A DNA stretch of 30,538 bases from Podila epigama (taxonomy: Eukaryota > Mortierellomycota > Mortierellomycetes > Mortierellales > Mortierellaceae). The DNA is taken from NCBI GenBank assembly GCA_015679605.1, contig JAAAVE010000141.1:1-30538 (forward strand). The letters run 5' to 3'. Both the position numbers and the translations under genes were made by a program. Positions 21,169-30,538 of the stretch are shown piece after piece (within the stretch, counting starts at the first letter, position 1; every line of letters starts with the position of its first letter). The notes under the pieces were generated by a model, which made no database searches, had not been told where the DNA came from, and was given only the letters and a program-made list of their open reading frames with translations.

Positions 21169-21201
21169 AAAACAAACAAACAAACAAACAAGCAAACAAA
21201 C
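21169..21201. repeat. (AAAC)n microsatellite between paralogues B and C
   Basis: Eight tetranucleotide units (one with an A to G change) lie in the 268-bp gap between the B start and the C stop, so within the presumed B promoter. Confidence 0.8.
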
Positions 21202-21265
21202 GAAAAACATGGCGTCCGCTGTACGACGGAATCATTGACCATTTGCCTACAACTGTACTGCATCA

Positions 21266-22633
21266 TCAGGGTCGTCGACCAAAGAGGTTCCAGAAGATAC
21301 TGGCGTGCGTGATCGACAGCCACGCCTCGTTCTCAAGAAAGGCGTGGATGAAGAACGGTGCAGTGACGACGTGGAAGCACCAAACAAGGATAATGCCCAC
21401 AACACGCATCGTCACCCGCTGAGCTTGAGATCCGTCCTTCAACCAACGTTGTAGCCGCAATCCAACCGCACTTTGCTCGGCCGCTTTGGTGAGCACGACA
21501 GCGACACCTTGTAGTAAAAAGTACACGACCTGTGCCCAGGGCGACTCACGCCATACTGTGTACACAACATATCCATGCAAGAGCCCCGACAGACCAAAGA
21601 CTGCCATCACAGGTAGACCCAGTCGCGCCGCCTTGGCCAGTCCTGGACCAACTCGCGCTGGTCCCAGATGCGACTTTGCCCATTGTTGCACAGGCAGAAA
21701 AGCGAAATCAACCCAAATAAACCGGAACATGGAGTGCCATCGGATCCAAAACTCGGCAGGTGTGGCAGCAAAGTATGGCATAGGTTTGTCAATCATGATC
21801 CACTCATCTGTATCAACAGCCTCGCCCGTGGCGAGCGACCATCCGAGGGCGACGACGTGGCAGATGACAAGGATTGAAAAATGGATAAAACCAAAGGCAC
21901 TCAAAAAGATGCCGTAGTGGATTGTGGACATCCGTTTGAGATCCTCCACAGTAAAAGGGGACACAGCGAAGAGAGTGAGGTCGGCAATGATAATGTAGGC
22001 AAGAGTACGCAACAGAAGGCGCGAGCATGGGATGAGACCCGGCTTGGTGCTGTCGTATGGAGGTCGTGGCGAGGTAGCAGACAATTTACGAAAGGGCGAC
22101 CAAAGATCTGCTCGAATTTGGTCCATATTCCACATCAAAGGCTCGTGGGCCTTGGTCAGATTGTCCTTGTCGTCTTTGTCGTCTTTGTCATCTTTGTCAT
22201 CGTCCTTTTTATGTTGGGACGCACTATCGGACTTTTCGACTCGGCAAGCCTTCAGAAAAAAGACATCGAACAGACGCATCCCAAAGGCACAGGCAGCAGC
22301 TGCCTGAGACTGGTGGACAGCGTCTGAGGGGGGCCAAGTCAGAAGAGGTAGAAGAAAGAGGGCGAGGAGGAAGGGGAAGGCGATGAGTTGTTTGGCGATT
22401 GTTGTCCTTGGCCATCGAAGATGTAAGAGGATATAGAGCGAGTTGATGAGAGTTGCACAACCGAGGGCAAAGAGACTGTTGGTGATGGGGATGGGTTCGA
22501 TCCGAGGGTAGGATGGTTTAGCAGTGAGGATGGCATAGAGCCGAGTCTCGCCAGTCCATGGCCATGAAAACTCGCTGCCAGGCCTGATCGAAGAAAGGAA
22601 GGACAAGGACCAAGAGGTCAAGAGTGAAGACAT
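21266..22633 (-). CDS. Wax synthase-like MBOAT_2 acyltransferase, paralogue C
   Basis: Single-exon frame of 455 residues. The frame is open further upstream to 22768, but only with non-ATG codons and through a minisatellite, so the ATG at 22633-22631 (MSSLLTSWSLSFLSS) is chosen. It has several hydrophobic spans, the shared region LMWNMDQIRADLWSPFRK, the box TPAEFWIRWHSMF (His300) and the Ser-Gly-x-x-His motif SGLLHGY (His353). It keeps both conserved polar positions, so it is a candidate active acyl-CoA:alcohol O-acyltransferase of the wax synthase type. An acidic (KDD)n run in a cytosolic loop (+ strand about 22165-22210) is the only low complexity. It starts 529 bp from the divergent giant gene at 23162. 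The substrate is unknown. Confidence 0.84.
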   Translation of the reverse strand: MSSLLTSWSLSFLSSIRPGSEFSWPWTGETRLYAILTAKPSYPRIEPIPITNSLFALGCATLINSLYILLHLRWPRTTIAKQLIAFPFLLALFLLPLLTWPPSDAVHQSQAAAACAFGMRLFDVFFLKACRVEKSDSASQHKKDDDKDDKDDKDDKDNLTKAHEPLMWNMDQIRADLWSPFRKLSATSPRPPYDSTKPGLIPCSRLLLRTLAYIIIADLTLFAVSPFTVEDLKRMSTIHYGIFLSAFGFIHFSILVICHVVALGWSLATGEAVDTDEWIMIDKPMPYFAATPAEFWIRWHSMFRFIWVDFAFLPVQQWAKSHLGPARVGPGLAKAARLGLPVMAVFGLSGLLHGYVVYTVWRESPWAQVVYFLLQGVAVVLTKAAEQSAVGLRLQRWLKDGSQAQRVTMRVVGIILVWCFHVVTAPFFIHAFLENEAWLSITHASIFWNLFGRRP

Positions 22634-23161
22634 GGAGTGGATGGATTGGTGTCTGTGCTGGCTTTTGTTTGTTTTCAGTGTAAGGGTGTAAGGGTGTAAG
22701 GGTGCAAGAGTGCAAGAGTGTAAGGTTGACAGAATCAAGGATATCTTTTCTATCTTTGAAACACACAAACACGAACAACGTTAACAAGGATAAGGTATTT
22801 TGGACAAGTGGATGGGGGGCTGGAATGAGACGATGATGGAACTATGAATGCAATGAAGAATGATGTGAAGAATGGGAGGTGGGGAAAAGCTATGCATTGG
22901 AATGCAAAAAAAAAAAAAAAAAAAAAAGCGAAGCAGGAGAAAACAAAAAAAAAGCGAAACAGCCATTGACAAGAGGAGGTGCGAGTGTGCGCATAGCGAT
23001 GCTATTTTCAATATTTTTTTTTATACCCAGTGACAGAGCATGCATTATGATTTCACCTCGAATGCTTCCAAAACATTAACCTCAAGATCACTCTCTCCTT
23101 TGTTCTTTCACATTCCAGAAAAAAAAATACCCAAAAGTACAGTCGAAAGTGTTTAATAGCC
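22634..23161. promoter_or_regulatory. Divergent promoter region between paralogue C and the giant gene
   Basis: The region holds a 10-bp minisatellite close to paralogue C and a poly-A run at 22905-22926 followed by a second A run near 22947. A CT-rich leader-like stretch lies before the ATG at 23162 (context AGCCATGG). No TATA box is evident for the giant gene. Confidence 0.45.
22678..22725. repeat. 10-bp minisatellite upstream of paralogue C
   Basis: About five units of GTGTAAGGGT or variants (GTGCAAGAGT) lie 45-92 bp upstream of the paralogue C start codon, so in its leader or core promoter. The unit resembles telomeric DNA only loosely and is not TTAGGG. Confidence 0.75.
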
Positions 23162-26100
23162 ATGGCGGATTTGCCTACTCTGCCACAAGTAACGGCAGGT
23201 GCAAACTCCACACCACCGCCACAGCAACCTCAACAGCAGACTATCGTTAGCTCATCAGTAACACCTCCAGCGCGAGTAGACTTTGGTACTCTTATGCGTC
23301 AACGGGTCCAATACTCGACTCTCCAACGCAGAGAGACTCTTCTTTCTGTTATGGACGAGCTTGTCCAAGGTGTGTGCCATTTCTTTGTCGTTTATTTAAG
23401 ACCATTGTTCTAGAGGAGCTAAACAACCTTTGAAGCTATACGACGGACAGGATGACGAAAAATTGACCATAAAGGTTCTCCGTTATTGCTTTCCCATTAC
23501 AAATAGGCTTCGGGGAAGGAGTAGATATGGACACCAACTTTATTATCGACGAGTATGTCAGGGTAACGGAGGTCAACCAACAACTGCAGATGCGACTCAA
23601 ACAATATGAAGAACGCGACAAACAAGCTACCATCGGCAATGCGATAGCGCCCTCCACTGGAGTCGGAACGCAGGCGCTCATCGGATCCTCTGTTGCCACC
23701 TCCACCGTCACTGCTGACAACGATCGTATGCAAGCCCAAGCTCTGAGCATACAAGCATCTGCCAACAAAATGCCTACCTATGATCCCATTATTGCAATGT
23801 ATACAAACAAGATAAAACAGCTCCAAAACGAATGTCAAGCGGCAACCTCAACAGGCGCAAGGTACCGCGATTTGAATATAACTCTGGCAAATAGACTCGA
23901 GACGACAGAGAACATGAGCAATTTCCTGCGGGCGAACCTAGAAACGAACAAGGCAGAGTACATGAAAATCATGGCTGCTGCGGGTGAACGGGAGGGTGCT
24001 CTGAATCAACAACTGGCGAAACTGAATGCGGATCATATCACTCTCAGGACGAGTCATCATGAGTTGCAACAAAGGATCACCGGCCTGCAGCAGGAAAACA
24101 TTATGCTCAGGGCAACAGCTATTGAACTGCAGCGGGATCTATTAAAGTCGCGGCATGACCACAGCGCCCTCATGCAGTATATGTCATCCATCCAGTCTGG
24201 AGCTAGTCTTCCGCACCCTGCTCGGACTGCACCAACGACCACTGCTTCCTTGCCTTCACCCACTGTAGGCGAGTTCTCAAACACAGGTGAGCCGTCTACC
24301 CAACCAAACCAAACAGCGGTACCACTGTCGCCACCAATACCCTTGGAAAGACCTGCAACGCCGACCACACCATTAGTCCCTTCCAGACCAGGCACACCAA
24401 ACACACCCACCGGTAACTCAACAGTAGTATTGGCTACTTCCACATCCGCCTCGAGTCTTTTACATCAAACATCATCGGCTACCACTCATCAAGGTCGACC
24501 TGCCAACTTTAATATATCCTTACCGCCAACATCTTTCAAACATTCCCCGACAGTGTCGTCATCTCCATCCACACCTGTGACTGGCAGCCCAACAACGGCG
24601 TCCCACACAACTATGGTATCTGCAACATCACAGATATCGCAACCAGTCTCCACTGTTCAAGTAAATAATAGTCTACAACAAATGTTGCAACGTCAACAGC
24701 AGAGAGCAGCACTAGTAATGCAGCAACAGCAACAGACACAGGAGCTACTACGTAGACAGCGTCACGAAAAGAAGATTGAAAACCACCAGTCGAAGCAGCA
24801 GCAGCTCCAACAGGCACAACAGGCACAACAGGCACAACAAGCCCAGCAAGCGCAACATGCTCAACAACAACAACAAACGCTACCCGCCCATTTGTTCCAA
24901 AACGCCTCAGTGGTCCAAAGTCCGCCTTTGCCTCAGCATGTCCTTCAGGCTCAACTGACGCAGCAGCAACAGACACAGCAGCAGCAACAGCTCCAACAGC
25001 AGCAACAGATGCAGCAGCAGCAACAGGTGCAGCGGATACAGCAACAGCTACAAATGCAGCAGCAACAACCAAGGCAGCAACAACAACCGATGCAGCAGCT
25101 CTTGCAATCTCATCAACATAATCGCTACTCATCGCAAATTCAACAGCCTCAAGCTCACGAGGTCGTACTAAAACAACATATCCTTCCAGATCAACAACCT
25201 CAACAAACGCTACAGCCACAAACTAATCAAGGTCAAAATCAGCAAGTAGCTCATGTACAGCAATCTCAGCAACAGGTGGCCCTACAAACTGGCCAGCAAT
25301 CTCTTCTACAACAGACACTGATTAACCATACATCAAATCAATGGCAACAACCTCCACAACAACAACCATCTCAACAACAGCAGATAACTCTGCAACCTCC
25401 ACAACCTCCGCAACCTCAACAACAGCAGCAACTTCAACAACAGCCACAGCCACAACCACAACCACAGCTGCAGCCACAACCGCATCAACAACAACAAGAT
25501 GTTCTTGATGAGCAATTAATTGGCCCCGCTGCAACATTGCTAATTCAACATCTAGCTAACACTCTCAAACATCGGAAAATGCTGAGGGAAAGATCAATTC
25601 AACATGCTAACGGAGTAACCCCCCAGCAATGGGCTGTGGAAAATCCATTGGAAGTTGCTCAAGCACGACAAGCTGTTCAAACGTTCCCTCCCTCTTTACA
25701 GTTGTATATCGTGAAGAAAGCTCTGAGTCTTACGGGAATTTCAAATGACAATAGTTTTTTTACAAATTCAGCAGCCCAGCTTGTTCAGGTTCCTACGTCA
25801 CAAGCTAGTCCCACTCAATCAGCTCAGATTCTTACGTTGCAGCAAGCTAGCCCAGCCCTGCCTCTTCAGATTCTTACCTCTCAAGCTAGTCCCACTCAAT
25901 CAGCTCAGATTCCTACATCGCAAGCTAGCCCTGCCCTGCCTCTTCCGATTCCTACTTCTCAAGCTAGTCCCACTCAGTCAGCTCAGATTCCTATGTCACA
26001 AGCTAGCCCTGCCCTGCCTGATCAGATTCCAACGTCTCAAGCTGACAACCCCCAGGATGCTCAACTCTCTATGGCTGCTCCACTACTGGCAAATCAACTG

Positions 26101-29100
26101 AATGCTACTGAAACTCATTTGTTACAGCCATCGGAGTCTCTTGGTCAACGTGCCACCACATTGGGATCAAGCTCAAAGGAGGACGCAACAGGAAACGCAA
26201 CAGTTGATTTGGAATCGATATTAGCTTTCCATGAGGCAGCTGTTTCCAAAATGAGTTACAATGAGAAAGTGGCTTACGCCAATCGCTTGAATTTGCAGTG
26301 GAAGTTGTATGATAAGCATCGGAAAAAGCTGCAGGTGTATCTCGCGTCTATCGAGTCTAATAATGAGTCGCAGAAATCGGATCCCAAGATCTTGCATCAT
26401 GTGAAGCAGCTGAACAAATTGAAAGACGGTATGAATCTTCTCCGAGCCAGTATTCAGACAGTGGTGACAATGACACAATCATCCAAACCAGAACAATCGT
26501 CCGCCAGCACCATTTCTCCAAAGGCAGTGGCTGACGCACCGCCTGTACTCGCAGGATCTGATATCGCACCACTCTCAGCAATTCCATCACAAACTGTTCT
26601 AGTTGCCAAGGATCCCGCTGCTGGAACAGACAACACCACCAAGCCAGACCGCGATCAACATGAGTCGCCAAATGTTGCAGCGACAGCCTTTTCGACTCCA
26701 GAATCGACCTCCACAGCTTCCTCAAGGGCCTTTGTGATTATTCCTGACTCACCGCCTGCACTGTCACACGAAACCGAGCCAAATACTGAATCTGAGCATA
26801 ATGTTGTGGAAAAAATGACGAACGACGTTGTACTACAGTCTGGTTTTGGGCGAATGAGCTTAAACAAGAGTGATCTTGCCGATAAGAAAGAAGAACTGGA
26901 AGCATCGTCTCTGCCCGATAAAAAGGAGGAGCCGGCGTCGTTGTCTCTGACCACTGAGAAAGAGCAACCCGTGTCGTTGCCTCTGACCACTGAGAAAGAG
27001 CAAACCGTATCGTCACCTTTGGTCAATAAGGAAAATGAGCCTGCGGCATCGTCTCTGGCCACTGAAAAACAAGAGCCATCGGCATCGTCATTGACTACGG
27101 AGAAAGAGGAACCTAGAACGTCGCCTTTGACCACTGACAATGATCAACCAGAAGCAACGCCTCTAGCTGATGAGAGAGAAAAACCAGCGGCAACATCTCT
27201 GGTCGATGAGAGTGAAGATCCAGCGGCAGCTTCTCTGGTTATGAAAAGAATCCCCGAACCAGCCAACCCCATTACTTCATCTGTCATCGCGACCGCAACG
27301 AAAACCGTCGAGTCTGTCGATGCCACGGTCTCTATTCAAACGAACATCGACGAGGCTTCGATGGCAGAGAATGATGAAGCAAACAAAGAAATGTCAGAAG
27401 GTCCTTCAACTCGTGAGGTGGAGATATTGTCATCTTCAGAACCAATGCCACCATCAACACAGACTCAAAGGTCGAAGCAGGACGTTATACCTAATCCGCC
27501 ATCTGTCGGCTCGTGCGCCTCTTCAGTGTCAGTCAGTTCATCTAATCACACAGTTCAAGTTGTGGAAAAATCGTCGCCCTCTCGGTCCCTGTCGTCACCA
27601 CCGCACTTATCTTCACCACCATCACCCCCCTTGTCGCCAGTACCTACATCGTCTGAGCTGCCACTCATTGCTTTGCCAACAACAGCATCGATTGTGGATA
27701 CACTTTCTAAGCCATCCTCCCCTGTAAAGGACGCTCCAACCGATGCTCCAACCGATGCTCCAACCGATGCTCCAACCGATGTTCCAACCGATGTTCCAAC
27801 CGATGTTCCAACCGATGTTCCAACCGATGTTCCTATCGATGCTCCAACTGATGTTCCTATCGATGCTCCAACTGATGTTCCTATCGATGCTCCAACCGAT
27901 GTTCCAACCGATGTTCCAACCAATGTTCCTGCCGATGTCCCTACCAATGTTTCTACTGATGTTCCTATCGATGTGCCAACTGCTGCTCAAATTGCTGCTC
28001 CAATTGCTGCTCCAATTGATGCTCCAACCAATGTTCCTACCAGTGTTCCTACCAGTGTTCCTGCGGATGTCCCAAGCGATTTTATAGATGGAGAAGTTGA
28101 TATGGAATTGGATCAGAGCCCGCCACAAACGACACTAGAGTCAGAGCGTTCAACTGTAGAGCGTTCAGAGCGTTCAGAGCGTTCAGGTGTAGAGCGGCCA
28201 GAGACGGGACGCCCTGGTTTGGAGCATTCAGAGCTTGAACATCTAAAACCAAAACCAACGTTAGAATCGACACCACAGCCACAGCCAGAGCGAGAGGCAG
28301 AAACACTAGCTCTAGCATCAAAGGCTGACATCATGTCGAATGAGTCTGCCACAGAGGTAGAGCGTAAGCATATGGATGATTCTACCCCGCCTACAGGAGC
28401 ACGGATCATATCAAATGTCATCCCAGGGCTGTCGGAGGATGCCATGTCTACAGCAAAAGAACGAATTCAGATTTCTGAGCATGCATATGCAAGTACTGTT
28501 TCCCAGACGCGTTCGGTAATTCGAACACCAGAAAATCCTTCTCGAACACAGACAGAGATGCATTTTGCGGCGGAGGCAAATGCAACAAGACTGCAGCCGT
28601 CTCAGATTGATCAAGTAACCGCGTCAGCACCAAGAACAACAACGACGACAACAACAACGAAACGACACCTCATTATTGAATCAGACGACGAATTTGAGAA
28701 CTCCCAAGAGTCGACCTTGTCTAATTTTGCGCCACTTCCGATGTTGGGGTCTTTGCGGTACGAAGTCGAGCAGCATACGTTCGCCACACCTGGTTTGGGG
28801 TTAGAAATGGAGCATTGGTCACATACTATTCCGCAAGCCAAGGCCTTGCCTTTGAGCGAAACGGGCAAGCTGAAGGACACTCCGTCCCAGCCCGACATCC
28901 CACCTGTGAGTATGGCCAGGTTCGATGAACCCACAAGCTTCAAGAGCATCATCGACCATGATATGCAGACGTCGGAATCAAGGGATAGCGAGATAGCTAC
29001 CATCATACCCAAGAAAAATCCTGCTGTGGTCAAGAAGCGTGAAGAGAGACATGTGCCAAAGTTCAAGATGGAAGTTGGCCGATGGTTCATTGAGTCTGTT

Positions 29101-30215
29101 GAAATACCTTCACTTCCTAGACGGAAGTATCGGCGAACACGCGAAGGTAGTCCAAGCAGTTCAAAGGTAGCGTCAGGGACAGTTGATCCTGATCTGTTGT
29201 CGGGGCTCGGGTGGTCGACGGGAGACGTCTCTACCAAGGCAGCTGGACTGGCACAAAAGTCAAAGTCTGGAAGTGCGTCTTCTGTCATAGGAAGGATTAA
29301 TATGGTAACCAAGGATCAAGACTTGTTGCCACCAGGTACCACCCCTTGTTTGATTTGAGTTCATGATATTATGGAAGGGACGTTCTATGCTGTGCAATGC
29401 ATTTTTGTCCCATGACTTTCTCACTCGATCCTTCTATATTTGTTCATTTAACTCTATGATACTTTTTGTTTTTGACCTAAATAATAGAAGCGATACCATC
29501 TTTTCCGTCAAGTTCCTCAGGGAGCCTCAAGAAATCGACAAAGAGAAAACGAAAGGGCCCGCCTGGGGTGAGTGTACATTCGAATTCACCTTGGGAAAGT
29601 TCAATACTCCCAACTTCAGGATCTCCAACATCAACGAGTCCAAAGACAGGGCGCAACGTTGGCGAAGGTCGATTTGATGATATCTTTGTGACGCCAGTGT
29701 TCAGAGGCTCGACCGCTTCTAACTCTACAGAGTCTATTGCAATGATAAGTGCATCTCGTCCACAATTGATTGATACTACAGGCAGAAAGGAATCATGGGC
29801 AAATTCATCCTCGGGTTCATCGGAGACGTCGTCAAGAGTAGGATCAGCAGTGGGATCTACAAGTGGATTCAAGTCAAAGACGATAATGGAATCAAGGAGC
29901 GTACTCGGATCCAAGTCTGGCTCATCGCAAGAGTCATTCCAGTCGGGCTCGATTCTAGGCTCGGGAGCGTCTCTCACAGCCCGACACAAGGATGGCAAAA
30001 AGGGCAAGAAGAACAGTAGTACTTTGGATGATCATCAGCTCCAAAGTTATCAGCGTATTCAGGAACTCAAGCGTCAGAAGCTGATGGAAGCTCAAGGAAG
30101 TTCGCGCGCGAATGCTTCTTCCTCGTCGTCTTTGTCGTTGACCTCTCAGAGGAAGGAACCCGAGCCCACTCGACCTACCATTCACCGTGTACAAATGTCC
30201 TTTAAGCGCGATTGA
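23162..30215 (+). CDS. Giant Gln/Pro/Ser/Thr-rich coiled-coil protein, function unknown
   Basis: Three exons, 23162-23369, 23507-29335 and 29488-30215 (introns GTGTGT...TAG and GTACCA...TAG; phases 1 and 1), give about 2254 residues. In order: a short Pro/Gln N-terminus; helices with heptad character at about 87-111 and 163-298 (LNQQLAKLNADH, LQQENIMLRATAIELQRDL); a Ser/Thr/Pro region; a poly-Gln domain at 458-735; a compact helical segment at 740-815 (LIGPAATLLIQHLANTLK); a 13-residue repeat at 833-916; a second helical segment at 970-1058 (LNLQWKLYDKHRKKLQVYL); a Glu/Lys/Thr repeat at 1191-1316; 29 four-residue repeats (DAPT/DVPT) at about 1478-1595; a short RSE repeat; and a basic C-terminus with LIIESDDEFENS, GRWFIESVEIPSLPRRKYRR and HRVQMSFKRD. 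The composition suggests a nuclear transcription or chromatin cofactor, but no domain proves it, and I do not recognise a family. Confidence 0.8.
25801..26050 (+). repeat. In-frame 39-bp alternating repeat (two unit types)
   Basis: Units start at 25801, 25843, 25882, 25921, 25960, 25999 and 26038 (partial). Odd units encode QASPTQSAQIPTS-like residues and even units QASPALPLQIPTS-like residues, so the true period is a 78-bp dimer repeated three times. One unit has an extra codon (spacing 42). High nucleotide identity within each type points to recent duplication of the dimer. Confidence 0.85.
26925..27245 (+). repeat. Degenerate in-frame repeat of about 14 residues, Thr-Glu-Lys-Glu type
   Basis: About eight units of the form S-L-T-T-E-K-E-(E/Q)-P follow each other with 42-bp spacing (for example SLTTEKEQPVS, SLATEKQEPSAS, SLTTEKEEPRTS). 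Divergence grows toward the 3' end, as in an older tandem expansion. Confidence 0.75.
27733..28080 (+). repeat. 12-bp coding minisatellite, 29 units
   Basis: The 348 bp are exactly 29 units of GCTCCAACCGAT or variants (GTTCCAACCGAT, GTTCCTATCGAT and others), encoding APTD/VPTD/VPID repeats. Homogeneous blocks at the 5' end and higher-order duplication in the middle (VPIDAPTD three times) are visible. A 9-bp repeat (GAGCGTTCA) follows at about 28144-28195. Confidence 0.9.
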
Positions 30216-30538
30216 ACTTGTTTGCAAAAAAAAAAAAAGCACTTTATTGATTAGCGATTTTATCTTTGTGTGCTTGTGCCTGATCTATTTTTCTCTGACT
30301 CGTGTGACAAGATTTAATTTGTGACCTGACCTGTTGTATACATGCATAGCTTTGTATGAATAAAACATGTTGGCAGTATAGTGAAGGATTGCAAACATCA
30401 ACCCGAGAGAATGTTTTGTTCTGTGTTTTTTTTTTTGGCCTAGGTGTGATGTAAGTGAAAACACACCTTGATTATGTTCATGCTTTTTTATTGTACAGCC
30501 ATGATGCAAAGCGAAAAGTGCAATTAGGATTCAAGGAA
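30216..30538. other. 3' flank of the giant gene
   Basis: An A run lies at 30226-30237 and a polyadenylation-type AATAAA at 30359-30364, about 145 bp after the stop codon. No further gene can be supported to the right edge. Confidence 0.5.

Noticed and set aside
22498-22510. tRNA B-box-like GGTTCGATCC
   Set aside because: It lies inside the paralogue C coding frame and has no matching A box or cloverleaf.
22678-22725. Interstitial telomere repeat
   Set aside because: Units are GTGTAAGGGT-like, not TTAGGG, and too few.
22634-22768. N-terminal extension of paralogue C
   Set aside because: It has no ATG and reads through a 10-bp minisatellite.
24611-25219. Minus-strand frame of 202 codons
   Set aside because: Antisense shadow of the poly-Gln coding repeat; its Ala/Val-rich product results from reading CAG/CAA backwards.
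27555-28128. Minus-strand frames with GTSV or NIGW repeats
   Set aside because: Antisense readings of the 12-bp minisatellite of the giant gene.
28611-29312. Minus-strand frame of 233 codons
   Set aside because: Lies wholly antisense to the long exon of the giant gene; no recognisable protein features.

Overview
The window is nuclear DNA of a filamentous fungus. Protein-coding genes carry short introns of about 105-180 bp with GT...AG ends, intergenic DNA is full of A/T runs and microsatellites, TATA boxes sit upstream of CT/CA-rich leaders, and proteins are rich in Gln/Ser/Thr low complexity. The gene content (CCDC47/DUF1682, nitronate monooxygenase, CoA-type Nudix, wax-synthase-like MBOAT paralogues) and the gene style suggest an early-diverging fungus, most likely Mortierellomycotina/Mucoromycota. 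That placement is inferred from general resemblance; no phylogeny was run.

Layout. At the left edge is the last exon of a + strand gene (17-182), then about 1.4 kb of UTR and promoter leading to a two-exon glutathione S-transferase (1567-2421). A decayed or poorly resolved minus-strand gene (about 2561-3123) faces away from a five-exon + strand gene (3188-7226). That gene encodes a 1190-residue protein with an N-terminal helical segment, a long disordered middle and a C-terminal WD40-like domain, a layout that recalls PALB2. A gene-poor 3.7 kb stretch (7227-10956) follows, with a relic coding region, a roughly 230-bp tandem repeat, a four-copy 37-38-bp repeat array ahead of an orphan TATA box, and a hairpin. 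Next come a six-exon CCDC47/DUF1682 gene (10957-12718), a convergent nitronate monooxygenase (14142-12973, minus) and a divergent Nudix CoA-diphosphatase-like gene with an 18-nt micro-exon (14855-16204).

From 16446 to 22633 lie three tandem minus-strand paralogues of the wax synthase / MBOAT_2 type. All keep the membrane architecture and the Ser-Gly-x-x-His motif, but the middle copy has changed the second conserved box (His to Gln). The last 7 kb is one gene (23162-30215) for a roughly 2254-residue Gln/Pro/Ser/Thr-rich coiled-coil protein that contains several in-frame minisatellites.

How the genes may work together. The Nudix gene (CoA or acyl-CoA cleavage) is convergent with, and 241 bp from, the first acyltransferase, so 14.9-22.6 kb can be read as an acyl-CoA / neutral-lipid neighbourhood. 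GST and nitronate monooxygenase are detoxification enzymes, and CCDC47 acts in membrane-protein biogenesis at the ER. No operon logic applies, and most neighbours are probably independent. The items most worth following up are the PALB2-like protein with two ACGCGT boxes upstream, the diverged MBOAT copy, and the minisatellite-built giant protein. Exon boundaries were deduced by hand from reading frame and splice consensus, without transcripts. All homology calls come from recognising motifs, not from database searches.
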